Below, piece after piece: positions 15,017 to 21,979 of a stretch of DNA of 45,048 bases. The translations under genes were made by a program, and so were the position numbers. Below the pieces are notes generated by a model. It saw only the letters and a program-made list of their open reading frames with translations, was not told the origin of the DNA and did not search any database. The DNA is from a virus: IMG/VR virus record IMGVR_UViG_3300049478_000011, positions 1 through 45,048 of that record. One strand, 5' to 3'. Every line of letters starts with the position of its first letter. Positions within the stretch are counted from its first letter, which is position 1.

Positions 15017-15238
15017 ATGGCTAAATGCAAATTATCAACAATCACTCATTTGGGGTTTGAAATCCTGCATTATCACGCTGGGCGAGTCATTGTCTTTCAG
15101 GCTTATTGTGGTAGTTCTCCGGTTCGGATAGGTGATGAGGCTGGACGAAAAATCCAAAAGCAAGCTATTCTAATTGACGGGGAGAATCCTCTATCAGAAG
15201 AAGAGAAGGGCTGGCTGTGCGGGGTTGACCATGCCTAA
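15017..15238 (+). CDS. Small early protein (73 residues)
   Basis: The ATG at 15017 follows the previous stop by two bases, suggesting coupled translation; no strong ribosome site of its own. Beta-rich with a short acidic tail. No family recognised. Confidence 0.55.
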   Translation: MAKCKLSTITHLGFEILHYHAGRVIVFQAYCGSSPVRIGDEAGRKIQKQAILIDGENPLSEEEKGWLCGVDHA

Positions 15239-15536
15239 ATGCGACTTCTGCAAACAGGAAAAGCCGCTCAAGGCAAGCGGGCGCTTGATCCACGCTAGGC
15301 GAGAATTTAAAACCTATGCGGGGGAATCCAAGTACACCTATTTCTCGGTCTGTGGCAACTGCCTCGGCCGATTGGACTTGGTAGAGTACGGCCTCGAAGT
15401 CCTCGACGACGACGGCCAGCCTTTAGAGCTTGAACGTGCGGCCTGGCATGAGGAGCAGCCGCGGCCAGAGATAGCCGCAGCCGTCAAGGGCCGTCAAATG
15501 ACGATCGATGAAACTTTGCAATTAAAACTTTTTTAA
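15231..15536 (+). CDS. Zinc-ribbon-like early protein
   Basis: This 101-residue protein starts MPKCDFCKQEKPLKASGR and carries a second CGNC at about residue 40, giving two CxxC knuckles about 33 residues apart. It overlaps the upstream gene by 8 bases. The acidic C-terminal half has no recognised fold. Probably a small zinc-binding nucleic-acid or protein adaptor; inference only. Confidence 0.6.
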   Translation: MPKCDFCKQEKPLKASGRLIHARREFKTYAGESKYTYFSVCGNCLGRLDLVEYGLEVLDDDGQPLELERAAWHEEQPRPEIAAAVKGRQMTIDETLQLKLF

Positions 15537-15549
15537 AGGAGGTTTTTAA

Positions 15550-16578
15550 ATGATTCAGAAAGGTCAAAAGGTCCACTGTATTCTTTACGGTGGAAAGGAT
15601 GGGATTATCTTTGAGATCCACGGGGAACAACACCCGGAGACAATCAAGACACTGGGCGGCGGGTGCATGGTGATGGGCGGGTCCGCGTCCTTCGATATCG
15701 TCTTCGAGGACCATATCAGCCGCGGGGTCCCGGAGTCGATCGTCCATGGCGTACAGTGGCGCATTTATGACGAGATCGCCACGGAGGACGAGATCAAGGC
15801 CGCTCTCGAGGCGGCAGGGAAGGCCACGGCTGACCGGGGGGCAGCAGCCAAGGCCCAGGCCGAAGCCAAACAAAAAGAGATTGAAGAACTGCCCGGCCGG
15901 TTTCCCTATCTCATCCCTAAGTCAAAAGCAGGCGGCCTGTCTGATGCCGCACTGGGCGCCAAGAACATGAAGGCCGAACTGAGCAAGGCGTTTCCAGGCG
16001 TCAAGTTTTCTACTCGCTCCGAATACTACAGCGGCGGAAATGCCATTCGCGTTTCATGGACCGACGGACCGACAGAGGAAGAGGTCAAGACGATTTCCGA
16101 CAAATACCAGGAGTGCAGCTTTGACGGGATGACCGATTCGACCATTTACCTTGACACGGCCTGGCCGGAGGCGTTCGGAGGTGCGAATTATGTCACTGAA
16201 TCCAGGCACGAAAGCCCCGAACTGATCCGGCGGGCAGCTGCACAGGATTGGAGTGTCGGCGTTGAGGTCACGGAAAAAGGGGAGATCATCGGCTTGACCC
16301 AAGCTCAGAAAATGGACGTTTACCGCACGGCCCGGAAAATGAGCGCTATACCCGAGATCAAGGCGAACCCCGGGAACGGAAACGGCCATGGCCCAGTAAG
16401 CGAGAAGACCGTCCGCGAGAACAAAGAAAAGAACGGCGTCGAGATCCTCTTCCCGGCTAAACCGGCAGCCGAGGTCCTCGACAAGCTGAAGGCGAACGGC
16501 TGGCGCTGGAGCCGGTTCGCGGGGTTGTGGTACAACCGAAACACCCCGGAGAATCTCGAATTCGCCAAGGGATTGTAA
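15550..16578 (+). CDS. LPD29-domain protein (polyvalent-protein-associated domain)
   Basis: This 342-residue protein has GGAGG before its ATG. Residues about 135-205 (AKNMKAELSKAFPGVKFSTRSEYYSGGNAIRVSWTDGP..., then CSFDGMTDS) match large-polyvalent-protein-associated domain 29, which occurs in phage and plasmid proteins of unclear function. The last 50 residues (GVEILFPAKPAAEVLDKLKANGWRWSRFAGLWY) are a tail found on many proteins of this kind. A helical Ala/Glu linker lies before the domain. This is the last gene before the 16585 terminator. Confidence 0.75.
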   Translation: MIQKGQKVHCILYGGKDGIIFEIHGEQHPETIKTLGGGCMVMGGSASFDIVFEDHISRGVPESIVHGVQWRIYDEIATEDEIKAALEAAGKATADRGAAAKAQAEAKQKEIEELPGRFPYLIPKSKAGGLSDAALGAKNMKAELSKAFPGVKFSTRSEYYSGGNAIRVSWTDGPTEEEVKTISDKYQECSFDGMTDSTIYLDTAWPEAFGGANYVTESRHESPELIRRAAAQDWSVGVEVTEKGEIIGLTQAQKMDVYRTARKMSAIPEIKANPGNGNGHGPVSEKTVRENKEKNGVEILFPAKPAAEVLDKLKANGWRWSRFAGLWYNRNTPENLEFAKGL

Positions 16579-16584
16579 TTTCAA

Positions 16585-16608
16585 GGCCCCTTCCCGGGGC
16601 CGATTTTT
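16585..16608 (+). terminator. Rho-independent terminator of early operon 1
   Basis: GGCCCC-TTCCC-GGGGCC followed by GATTTTT, seven bases after the LPD29 gene stop. Confidence 0.8.
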
Positions 16609-16615
16609 ACCTCCA

Positions 16616-16638
16616 GGCCCGGTGCCCTCGGCCGGGCC
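16616..16638. terminator. Second strong hairpin
   Basis: GGCCCGG-9 bases-CCGGGCC, perfect 7-bp stem right after the first terminator. No T-run on the plus strand, so it may insulate the next cassette rather than terminate alone. Confidence 0.5.
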
Positions 16639-16648
16639 ACTTCTACTC

Positions 16649-16677
16649 TTGACAGGAGCAGACGGAAGGACGATATT
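16649..16677 (+). promoter_or_regulatory. Promoter of AT-rich lipoprotein cassette
   Basis: TTGACA (16649-16654), 17-base spacer, GATATT. It comes just after two hairpins and just before AAGGAGG and the ATG at 16693, so the cassette could be expressed independently, for example in the prophage. Confidence 0.5.
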
Positions 16678-16692
16678 GTAAAGGAGGACAGA

Positions 16693-16899
16693 ATGAAAAG
16701 GCGGGAGAGAAAGGAACTAGACCAGCTGATATTTCAAATGATTACCGGGCTTTTGGCTTGTCTAATAGATCCAATAAGAAATGATAGTGATTCCAACAAA
16801 ACGTTAGGGCTAATATCTGATCAACTACAGTTGCTAGTAAGGGGAAGGAAAAAATCGGCAAGGAAAAAATGGAAGATGAAATGGAGTTGGAAAAAATGA
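16693..16899 (+). CDS. Small basic protein in AT-rich cassette
   Basis: This 68-residue protein has AAGGAGG before the ATG. It has an N-terminal helix with a hydrophobic stretch (LIFQMITGLLACLIDPI) and a very basic C-terminus (GRKKSARKKWKMKWSWKK). It could be membrane-associated. Base composition is richer in A+T than the LPD29 gene before it. No family recognised. Confidence 0.5.
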   Translation: MKRRERKELDQLIFQMITGLLACLIDPIRNDSDSNKTLGLISDQLQLLVRGRKKSARKKWKMKWSWKK

Positions 16900-17060
16900 A
16901 AAGAATAAAACTAAAAGAATGGCCTGAAATTCACGAACTAAAAGAGGTAAAATCAATTCAGCGCATACTTAATTCATTAAGAGGCGCCCGAATGGAAATT
17001 TTAACAGGCTTTAAGATACCCAAGAGATATTTAGGGATTAAAAGGACAAGGGGAAAATGA
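16869..17060 (+). CDS. Small charged protein in AT-rich cassette
   Basis: This 63-residue, Lys/Glu-rich helical protein overlaps the previous gene by 31 bases and the next by 4 (ATGA). AAGGA lies five bases before the ATG at 16869. Tight overlap supports a real operon. Function unknown. Confidence 0.45.
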   Translation: MEDEMELEKMKRIKLKEWPEIHELKEVKSIQRILNSLRGARMEILTGFKIPKRYLGIKRTRGK

Positions 17061-17431
17061 GAAAACTAATCTTCATCCTGGGGCTGGTTCTTCTTTTGGT
17101 GGGTTGCCATGAATCCGTGACCGGGCCGGACGTTGAATTTAAGGCACTCGAAATCAAGTCTTTTAATGTCGAGCCCCAGGAAATTATTATTTGGTCGTCG
17201 GCCATCTTGACTTGGGAAACGAAAAACGCCCTTTCGGTTTCCATAGACCAAGGAATCGGGAGGGTCGAGGCGGCCGGGTCTTGTAAGGTGAATCCGGAAG
17301 AGGGGACTTGGTACAAACTGACGGCCCAAGGGATTAAAGGCCGGGCCTCTGTCTCGGTATTCCTTTCGGTGATCCAGCCAGCAGCTTGCACTAAATTTTC
17401 AACAAATTATGCCAAAAACGATGATTATTGA
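17057..17431 (+). CDS. Ig-like-fold lipoprotein, likely lysogenic-conversion protein
   Basis: This 124-residue protein has a classic lipoprotein signal peptide, MRKLIFILGLVLLLVGC, with the lipobox LVGC and the modified cysteine at residue 17. The mature part resembles a single bacterial Ig-like/PKD-type domain (FNVEPQEIIIWSSAILTWETKNALSVSIDQGIG, then a GTWYKLTAQG and SVSVFLSV strand). It is last in a cassette with its own promoter and lies next to attP, the usual place for prophage-expressed accessory genes. Surface alteration or superinfection exclusion is a reasonable inference; no direct evidence. Confidence 0.65.
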   Translation: MRKLIFILGLVLLLVGCHESVTGPDVEFKALEIKSFNVEPQEIIIWSSAILTWETKNALSVSIDQGIGRVEAAGSCKVNPEEGTWYKLTAQGIKGRASVSVFLSVIQPAACTKFSTNYAKNDDY

Positions 17432-17477
17432 GATGCGTTGATCGTGCATTTCTCGGGGAAAATGGGGGGATAAGGGA

Positions 17478-17502
17478 TGCCGAAGAGGGGACTCGAACCC
17501 CT
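17478..17502 (-). other. attP: attP: tRNA 3'-end identity segment
   Basis: Read on the minus strand this is the T-arm and 3' acceptor strand of a tRNA: stem AGGGG, loop TTCGAGT, stem CCCCT, then CTTCGGC and discriminator A. The acceptor CTTCGGC fits GCCGAAG...CTTCGGC-type tRNA-Leu genes. No 5' half is present, so it is not a tRNA gene. It starts 22 bases past the integrase stop, the classic place for the phage attachment core. Identity with the host gene may extend towards 17520. Confidence 0.8.
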
Positions 17503-17524
17503 CAAGAAATTCGCGTTATCTCAT

Positions 17525-18601
17525 TTAAGACGTGCGGCTTACTGGAATCAGAGGCCGGAGCGTTTGATCTAATTTTTCAACAGTCTGCCTCTGTTCGGCA
17601 AGGGCGGGGTGAGTATATTTCAGCGTTGTCTTGAGGTCTGCATGGCCCAGGACCGCCTTGGCCGTGGCAAGGCCGGAGGAGGCCGAGACGATCGTTGAGA
17701 CCGTATGCCGGAGCTGGTGGAAGTGGAAGTCCTCGACCCGGGAGAACTTTCTTATCTCTCGGACTGCATAGAAAATGGCGTTCGGGTTCCTCCAGGAGAC
17801 AGGGAAAACAAAGTCGGCCCGAGAGCGCTGCCGGCCGATGATGTCTAAGGCTGAACGGTTCAACGTCGTGATCCTAAACGATGGGGCAGCCCGGGCTATG
17901 GTTCGACGCCGGCTCTTTGTCTGGCTGATCGGGAAATAGATAACATCGTCCCGAATCCATGACCGCCGGAGGTTCAGGATCTCCGACAACCGGAGCCCAG
18001 TCATAAGGCCGAAAAGGATCAGGTCATAAATCACGCGCTGAATACTTGTCTTGGCCTTTGCCTGAATGTCCATGGCCGCGGTAAGGACCGCCGTGATCTC
18101 CTCATTAGAGAGAGCCCGCCGGCTGGGGTCCTCAACGAAAGGATGATAGGATCTAGCCGGATTGTCCGTGATGTAGCCGTCCTCGAGGGCCTGGTTGAAG
18201 AGATGCCGAAGGAGCTCGAAGTACCTATTGACGGTCGAGGGTTTAAGACCCCAGGAGAAAAGCGCCTTTTCAAGTTTCTCGATCTGTCCGCGCCCGATCT
18301 CATGGAGGCTACCGTCTCCCCAAATCTTGATTATCTTCTCAAGGCGCTGGCGTTCCCGGTCCCAGGATTTTTTATTATGATTGCGTTCAAGGTATCGGTG
18401 GCAGTATTCGACAAGGCCGATTTGCTTTTGAGAGATAGGGGGAAGATTGAAATGACGGGCCAGGATTTCTTCTTCGACCTGCTTTGCCCGGCCGGAAAGA
18501 AATGCCTCCTGGCCGCGGCGCAGCCGAAGGGCCTTGTAATAAACCCGGCCCTCGATCATCTTCTTGAAATAGTAGCGGTTACGAACGATATAGACGGTCA
18601 T
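17525..18601 (-). CDS. int: Tyrosine-recombinase integrase
   Basis: This 358-residue protein has an N-terminal arm-binding region, a SAM-like core-binding domain (about 60-160) and a catalytic domain. The catalytic residues are visible: Arg204 in TGLRLSE, Lys229 in QTKS, His295 and Arg298 in HQLRHT, His320 in LGHADL, and Tyr329 in KYTHP. The ATG at 18601 is chosen over a TTG at 18664; it leaves a 23-base overlap with the repressor gene, so both are probably on one leftward message. attP lies directly downstream. Confidence 0.92.
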   Translation of the reverse strand: MTVYIVRNRYYFKKMIEGRVYYKALRLRRGQEAFLSGRAKQVEEEILARHFNLPPISQKQIGLVEYCHRYLERNHNKKSWDRERQRLEKIIKIWGDGSLHEIGRGQIEKLEKALFSWGLKPSTVNRYFELLRHLFNQALEDGYITDNPARSYHPFVEDPSRRALSNEEITAVLTAAMDIQAKAKTSIQRVIYDLILFGLMTGLRLSEILNLRRSWIRDDVIYFPISQTKSRRRTIARAAPSFRITTLNRSALDIIGRQRSRADFVFPVSWRNPNAIFYAVREIRKFSRVEDFHFHQLRHTVSTIVSASSGLATAKAVLGHADLKTTLKYTHPALAEQRQTVEKLDQTLRPLIPVSRTS

Positions 18602-18893
18602 AAAGACGATGACCCAAGAATTCTCTAGCGTTTTCGTTTTTGAATTTTTCTGGCTCTTTCTCAATGGCTTGGACTATTAGAAAATAAGCCTCCGGGATTC
18701 CGAGGCCCGCCGCTAATCGCTCTCTCATTCTCTGCCTGGGATTAGTATGGTCATTTCTAAGTTTGCTTATATATGGCGGAGTAAGTCCGGTTTTTCGCGC
18801 AAGGGTCGTTAGGCTCTCGCCCTGGGCCTCCATTAGCTTTATAAGGGCGATCCCAAAATAACTTCCACTCGGATTAGATTTGCCCTTAGGCAT
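18579..18893 (-). CDS. CI-like repressor, HTH XRE type
   Basis: This 104-residue protein has a helix-turn-helix of the XRE/Cro-CI kind (ESLTTLARKTGLTPPYISKLRNDHTNPRQRMRERLAAGLGIPEAYF, residues about 27-72). There is no S24 peptidase domain, so it should not be cleaved by a RecA-type SOS route; another inactivation path is likely. AAAGGAGG lies 5 bases before the ATG. Its promoter contains the perfect operator at 18929-18947. Confidence 0.85.
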   Translation of the reverse strand: MPKGKSNPSGSYFGIALIKLMEAQGESLTTLARKTGLTPPYISKLRNDHTNPRQRMRERLAAGLGIPEAYFLIVQAIEKEPEKFKNENAREFLGHRLYDRLYRS

Positions 18894-18923
18894 CGAAACC
18901 TCCTTTATGTATATAGCAATAAT

Positions 18924-18952
18924 AATATAGTGACAAAAATTGTCACTGTCAA
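18924..18952 (-). promoter_or_regulatory. Repressor promoter with built-in operator
   Basis: Leftward TTGACA (18952-18947), exactly 17 bases, TATATT (18929-18924): a near-consensus promoter. The spacer is itself GTGACAATTTTTGTCAC. Confidence 0.85.
18929..18947. promoter_or_regulatory. Operator palindrome
   Basis: AGTGACAA-AAA-TTGTCACT, perfect 8-bp arms, filling the spacer between -35 and -10 of the repressor promoter. Binding there would block the repressor gene's own promoter. Confidence 0.75.
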
Positions 18953-19008
18953 GTCCGTATATTATCGAATCAAGAAAAGGTCAAATAATATATGCAAATA
19001 AATTTTCT

Positions 19009-19074
19009 ATGTCAATATAAGATACGGATACTTTGGGCGCCCCTATTGACATTTACTGATATTGGCATTATATA
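19009..19074 (+). promoter_or_regulatory. Cro / early rightward promoter
   Basis: TTGACA (19046-19051), 17-base spacer, TATATA (19069-19074). An ATGTCAAT at 19009-19016 is inverted relative to the ATTGACAT over the -35 (19045-19052). The expected transcription start falls at or next to the ATG at 19081. Confidence 0.8.
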
Positions 19075-19080
19075 TTAACC

Positions 19081-19278
19081 ATGAAATCTCGGATAACTGA
19101 AATTCTTCTGGAGAAGAAAAAATCGAAGGGGTGGTTGGCCCGGGTGACAGATATCTCGAGGCCGTACATCAGTCGTCTCGCGCTAGATAAAGCAATCCCG
19201 AATCTATACACGGCGTACAGGATCAGCCACGCCCTTGGTTGCACGGTCGAGGAAATCTGGCCGTACTCGGAAGATTAA
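19081..19278 (+). CDS. Cro-like HTH regulator, probably leaderless
   Basis: This 65-residue XRE-type helix-turn-helix protein (KGWLARVTDISRPYISRLALDKAIPNLYTAYRISHALGCTVEEIW) is divergent from the repressor gene. There is no ribosome site before the ATG. The -10 ends seven bases upstream, so the message should begin at the start codon. Role inferred as the lytic-side regulator of the switch. Confidence 0.82.
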   Translation: MKSRITEILLEKKKSKGWLARVTDISRPYISRLALDKAIPNLYTAYRISHALGCTVEEIWPYSED

Positions 19279-19279
19279 A

Positions 19280-19456
19280 ATGAGAGTCGTCTTCTGTCTG
19301 ATCTGCAACGGGGCTGGAAAGATCCCGAAGCCTCCACGGGAAAGTTATTCAGCGACTTGTGAGACGGTTATCTGCCCGGGTTGCAGGGGGACGGGCAGGA
19401 TGATGTTCATGGAAGCGATTAACGAAGTCCCCAAAGCCACGGAGGGGAATAAATGA
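19280..19456 (+). CDS. Small DnaJ-type zinc-finger protein
   Basis: This 58-residue protein carries two CxxCxGxG units (CLICNGAG and CPGCRGTG), the DnaJ-type zinc motif. The ATG at 19280 is next to the previous stop. The next gene overlaps its stop. Role unknown; such mini-fingers are common in phage early operons. Confidence 0.65.
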   Translation: MRVVFCLICNGAGKIPKPPRESYSATCETVICPGCRGTGRMMFMEAINEVPKATEGNK

Positions 19457-19833
19457 CGATCCTAACCTTCCACGAAGCGGCGGCGTTCCTGCGGGTCAGC
19501 GAACCTCACCTCCGGCGAATCGTAAGGCTGACGGACATTCCAAGAAGGCAGACAGGCCCGAAGGCGCGGGTATTCTTTGTCCAGGAGAGGCTTATTTCAT
19601 GGTGGGACCGGGCATCCATACCGACACCGATCAGCGTAAGGACCGACACTTTTAAACTTATCAGACGAGCCAGGCATGGCGGCCGAGTACCGCTCAATAC
19701 AATGCGGCGGTCGTTACAGCCGCCGGATACCAAGGTCCTTCGGGGGAAGCTTCCTCTCGGGGCCGAGATCGAACAGCGGGGGAGTAATGTTCCGCAGTCT
19801 CCGGAACACCTTCCCCGCTCCTGGCAAGAATAA
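19453..19833 (+). CDS. Excisionase-like MerR/HTH-17 protein
   Basis: The first 50 of 126 residues form a helix-turn-helix of the excisionase/MerR-like kind (LTFHEAAAFLRVSEPHLRRIVRLTDIPRRQTGPKARVFFVQERLISWW). The remainder is basic and probably unstructured. The early-operon position behind Cro fits a recombination-directionality factor or regulator. Confidence 0.65.
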   Translation: MTILTFHEAAAFLRVSEPHLRRIVRLTDIPRRQTGPKARVFFVQERLISWWDRASIPTPISVRTDTFKLIRRARHGGRVPLNTMRRSLQPPDTKVLRGKLPLGAEIEQRGSNVPQSPEHLPRSWQE

Positions 19834-19846
19834 CAATGCCATTCTC

Positions 19847-19864
19847 CCGCCCCTATTCGGGCGG
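19847..19864 (+). terminator. GC-rich hairpin after the excisionase-like gene
   Basis: CCGCCC-CTATTC-GGGCGG, perfect 6-bp stem without a T-run; a weak terminator or stabiliser. Confidence 0.4.
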
Positions 19865-19882
19865 TTGTGGAATTTAGGAAAT

Positions 19883-19903
19883 GGGGACCCCGGGCGGGTC
19901 CCC
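19883..19903 (+). promoter_or_regulatory. Strong hairpin just before a ribosome site
   Basis: GGGGACCC-CGGGC-GGGTCCCC followed by an A-rich stretch, then GGAAGGAGG and the ATG at 19926. The layout is like the leaders at 14339 and 14788. Confidence 0.55.
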
Positions 19904-19925
19904 AAAAATATGGAAGGAGGAAAAA

Positions 19926-20300
19926 ATGTCTCAACTTCCGGGCTTGTGTAACCTTGATGCCATATACGACAGAGTAACAGATCAAACGATTACTGATATC
20001 CGCATAGATAAAAATAATTCTTTTTGGTGTGTATTAAATCTTAGGACAGGGAAGGCGCAGATTGGCGTCCCTGAGAAAATTTACAAAACTCATGGCCATG
20101 AGAAGCGTGCCATTTTGAGACTCGGCTTGTTTCTATTTGATATGGAAATAAGGCAATGGTTTGGCGAATTCAAAACAGATGGAAACGGAAAACTTTTGAT
20201 GGCCAAGGGCTGGTCTAAAAGAAAAGTTGATAATTTTAACAAAAAATTTCGATTCCCAAAATTGAAGGGAGGAAATAATGGACGACGAAAAGAAAAATAA
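19926..20300 (+). CDS. Early protein of unknown function
   Basis: This 124-residue protein has GGAAGGAGG before ATG 19926. It has a mixed alpha/beta first half and a basic C-terminal third (KGWSKRKVDNFNKKFRFPKLKGG...). It is richer in A+T than the following gene, which it overlaps by 23 bases. Nucleic-acid binding is possible from the charge; family not recognised. Confidence 0.6.
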   Translation: MSQLPGLCNLDAIYDRVTDQTITDIRIDKNNSFWCVLNLRTGKAQIGVPEKIYKTHGHEKRAILRLGLFLFDMEIRQWFGEFKTDGNGKLLMAKGWSKRKVDNFNKKFRFPKLKGGNNGRRKEK

Positions 20301-21261
20301 GGGAACGGCCTTGGTGCCGACTCAGGCCGAGATCATCGAAACCACAGACGACCTGCTGGCAATCGCACAGAGGCGTGTCGAGTTCGTCGGTAAACTGATC
20401 GACATGAGCCTGGCCCGAACGAGCTACCTGGACTGGGTGAACCAGCAGGGCAAGCCCTACCTATTGCACTCCGGCGCCGAGAAGGTTGCCCGTCTATTCG
20501 GGGTAAAGCTCTCGGACGTAAACAGCCGGAAGGAGTGGACGGAGGATAGCACGGGCCGCTATTACATCTATGTCACGACTGGCCGAGCCTCACTGCCCGG
20601 GAACTACGATTCGATCGAGGCTCTAGGGACCTGCGGCCAGCGGGACAAGTTCTTCGCCTGGGAGACTCTTTACAAGGATGGAAAGAAAATTGGCGGCAAA
20701 TGGAAGGACACCGGAGATATCGACGAAACAAACGTGATGAAGGCAAGCTACTCGAATTTCGTGGTCAATGCGATCACCCATCTTCTTGGACTACGAAACC
20801 TGACCTGGGAGCAGCTGGAAAAGGCCAAGATCGACATTAAGAAGATCCTGAAGGTTGAGTACCAGGACCGGAAACCAGCGGCAGAAGGCACCACGGGAAC
20901 ACCACCCGCCCCCGCCAAGCCTGCCGAGTCGCCAGCCACGGCCAAGGAACCCCCACCGGCAGCAATCAAGAACCCGGCGCCGGACTCAGAAGAGAGAACC
21001 TTGGACCAAAAAAAAGACGAGATTTGGGCTATCTGCCTTGAGGTCGGCGGGAATGAGGAGGAGGCCGGCTACCAGCTTGCAAAGCTATCTTACTTCGAGG
21101 ACAAAGAGGGGAAGCCCCATGCACTCAATAACAAGACTGAACTAATGAGACCCGGCATCAGGCTGAAATGGACAGACCTTCTTCTCCACAAGGCCCATGA
21201 ATTGAAGAAATCGCCAGCACCGCAGCCGGAAGAACCGCCGGATGACGGATGCTCGTTCTGA
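20278..21261 (+). CDS. Recombination-associated protein, candidate ssDNA-annealing/binding protein
   Basis: Residues 1-200 of this 327-residue protein carry PYLLHSGAEKVARLFGVKLSDV, then YYIYVTTGRASL, IEALGTCGQRDKFFAW and ETNVMKASYSNFVVNAITHLLGLRNLTWEQLE. This order is typical of a common phage family encoded with exonucleases. A Pro/Ala-rich linker (about 200-240) is followed by a second small helical domain. The two genes downstream include an Fe-S nuclease, so an exonuclease plus annealing-protein pair is likely. The annealing role is an inference. Confidence 0.6.
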   Translation: MDDEKKNKGTALVPTQAEIIETTDDLLAIAQRRVEFVGKLIDMSLARTSYLDWVNQQGKPYLLHSGAEKVARLFGVKLSDVNSRKEWTEDSTGRYYIYVTTGRASLPGNYDSIEALGTCGQRDKFFAWETLYKDGKKIGGKWKDTGDIDETNVMKASYSNFVVNAITHLLGLRNLTWEQLEKAKIDIKKILKVEYQDRKPAAEGTTGTPPAPAKPAESPATAKEPPPAAIKNPAPDSEERTLDQKKDEIWAICLEVGGNEEEAGYQLAKLSYFEDKEGKPHALNNKTELMRPGIRLKWTDLLLHKAHELKKSPAPQPEEPPDDGCSF

Positions 21262-21271
21262 GGATATGACC

Positions 21272-21976
21272 ATGAATGAAACCATAACAGCACTTGAAAA
21301 GCGGGTGACGGAGACGGTTGCGGAAGCGACCGCGATCATCATTCGGGACCAGGATAGCCTCACGCGGGCGAACGAGAAGACGGTCGGGCTGAAAATCCTT
21401 ATCAAGTTTATCGACGACACCTTCAAACCGCTCTATGACGCGGATCGGGCGAAGGCCGCGATGACAAAGGAAACTTGGGATCGTTTCCGGGTTCCTCCGG
21501 ATAAAGAATATCGGCGGATAAAGGCGGATATCGGAACCTTCCTGGAGCAACAACTTCAACTGGCAAGAGAGGCTGAACATCGCGCTTGGGTAGCCGAACA
21601 GGAAAAGATTAAGGCCGAAGCGGAGCGAAAGCGGATTGAAGAAGAAGCGATCCGCAAGGCAGCGGAGGCCGAGAGCAAGGGTGAAAACGAGAAAGCCGCC
21701 GCGATCCTGGAGAAAGCAGTAGCGAAGGAAGAAAAGCTGTCGGCAAAGATCGACGAGGCCGCAACGGTAGCCGGCTATGTTCCCCCGCCGGTCAAGACAG
21801 TCGGCATATCTACCCGTGAGGACTGGGACATCGAACTCCTCGACATCAACCTGGTTCCCCGCGAATACCTTATGTTTGACGAGGTGAAGGCCCGAAAGGT
21901 CGTCCGGGCATCGAAGGGCGCCGTACAGATCCCCGGCGTCAAGAACATCAAAAAGACGATCGTTTCGCAGAGATAG
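21272..21976 (+). CDS. Coiled-coil protein of recombination module
   Basis: This 234-residue protein starts at 21272 (MNETITALEKRV), with GAGG eight bases upstream. Its middle (about 85-165) is a long charged coiled coil (EAEHRAWVAEQEKIKAEAERKRIEEEAIRKAAEA). The C-terminal part (DWDIELLDINLVPREYLMFDEVKARKVVRASKGAVQIPGV) is a segment widely seen in phage proteins located beside recombinases. Accessory role in recombination inferred from context. Confidence 0.65.
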   Translation: MNETITALEKRVTETVAEATAIIIRDQDSLTRANEKTVGLKILIKFIDDTFKPLYDADRAKAAMTKETWDRFRVPPDKEYRRIKADIGTFLEQQLQLAREAEHRAWVAEQEKIKAEAERKRIEEEAIRKAAEAESKGENEKAAAILEKAVAKEEKLSAKIDEAATVAGYVPPPVKTVGISTREDWDIELLDINLVPREYLMFDEVKARKVVRASKGAVQIPGVKNIKKTIVSQR

Positions 21977-21979
21977 CCG

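Noticed and set aside
17478-17502. Complete tRNA gene
   Set aside because: Only the 3' third is present; no matching 5' acceptor strand or D-arm adjoins it.
17428-17634. Plus-strand reading frame over attP
   Set aside because: Overlaps the attachment core and the integrase end; no ribosome site.
18602-18664. TTG-started extension of the integrase
   Set aside because: It would lie wholly inside the repressor gene and adds only a low-complexity Lys/Ser/Thr lead; the ATG at 18601 is preferred.
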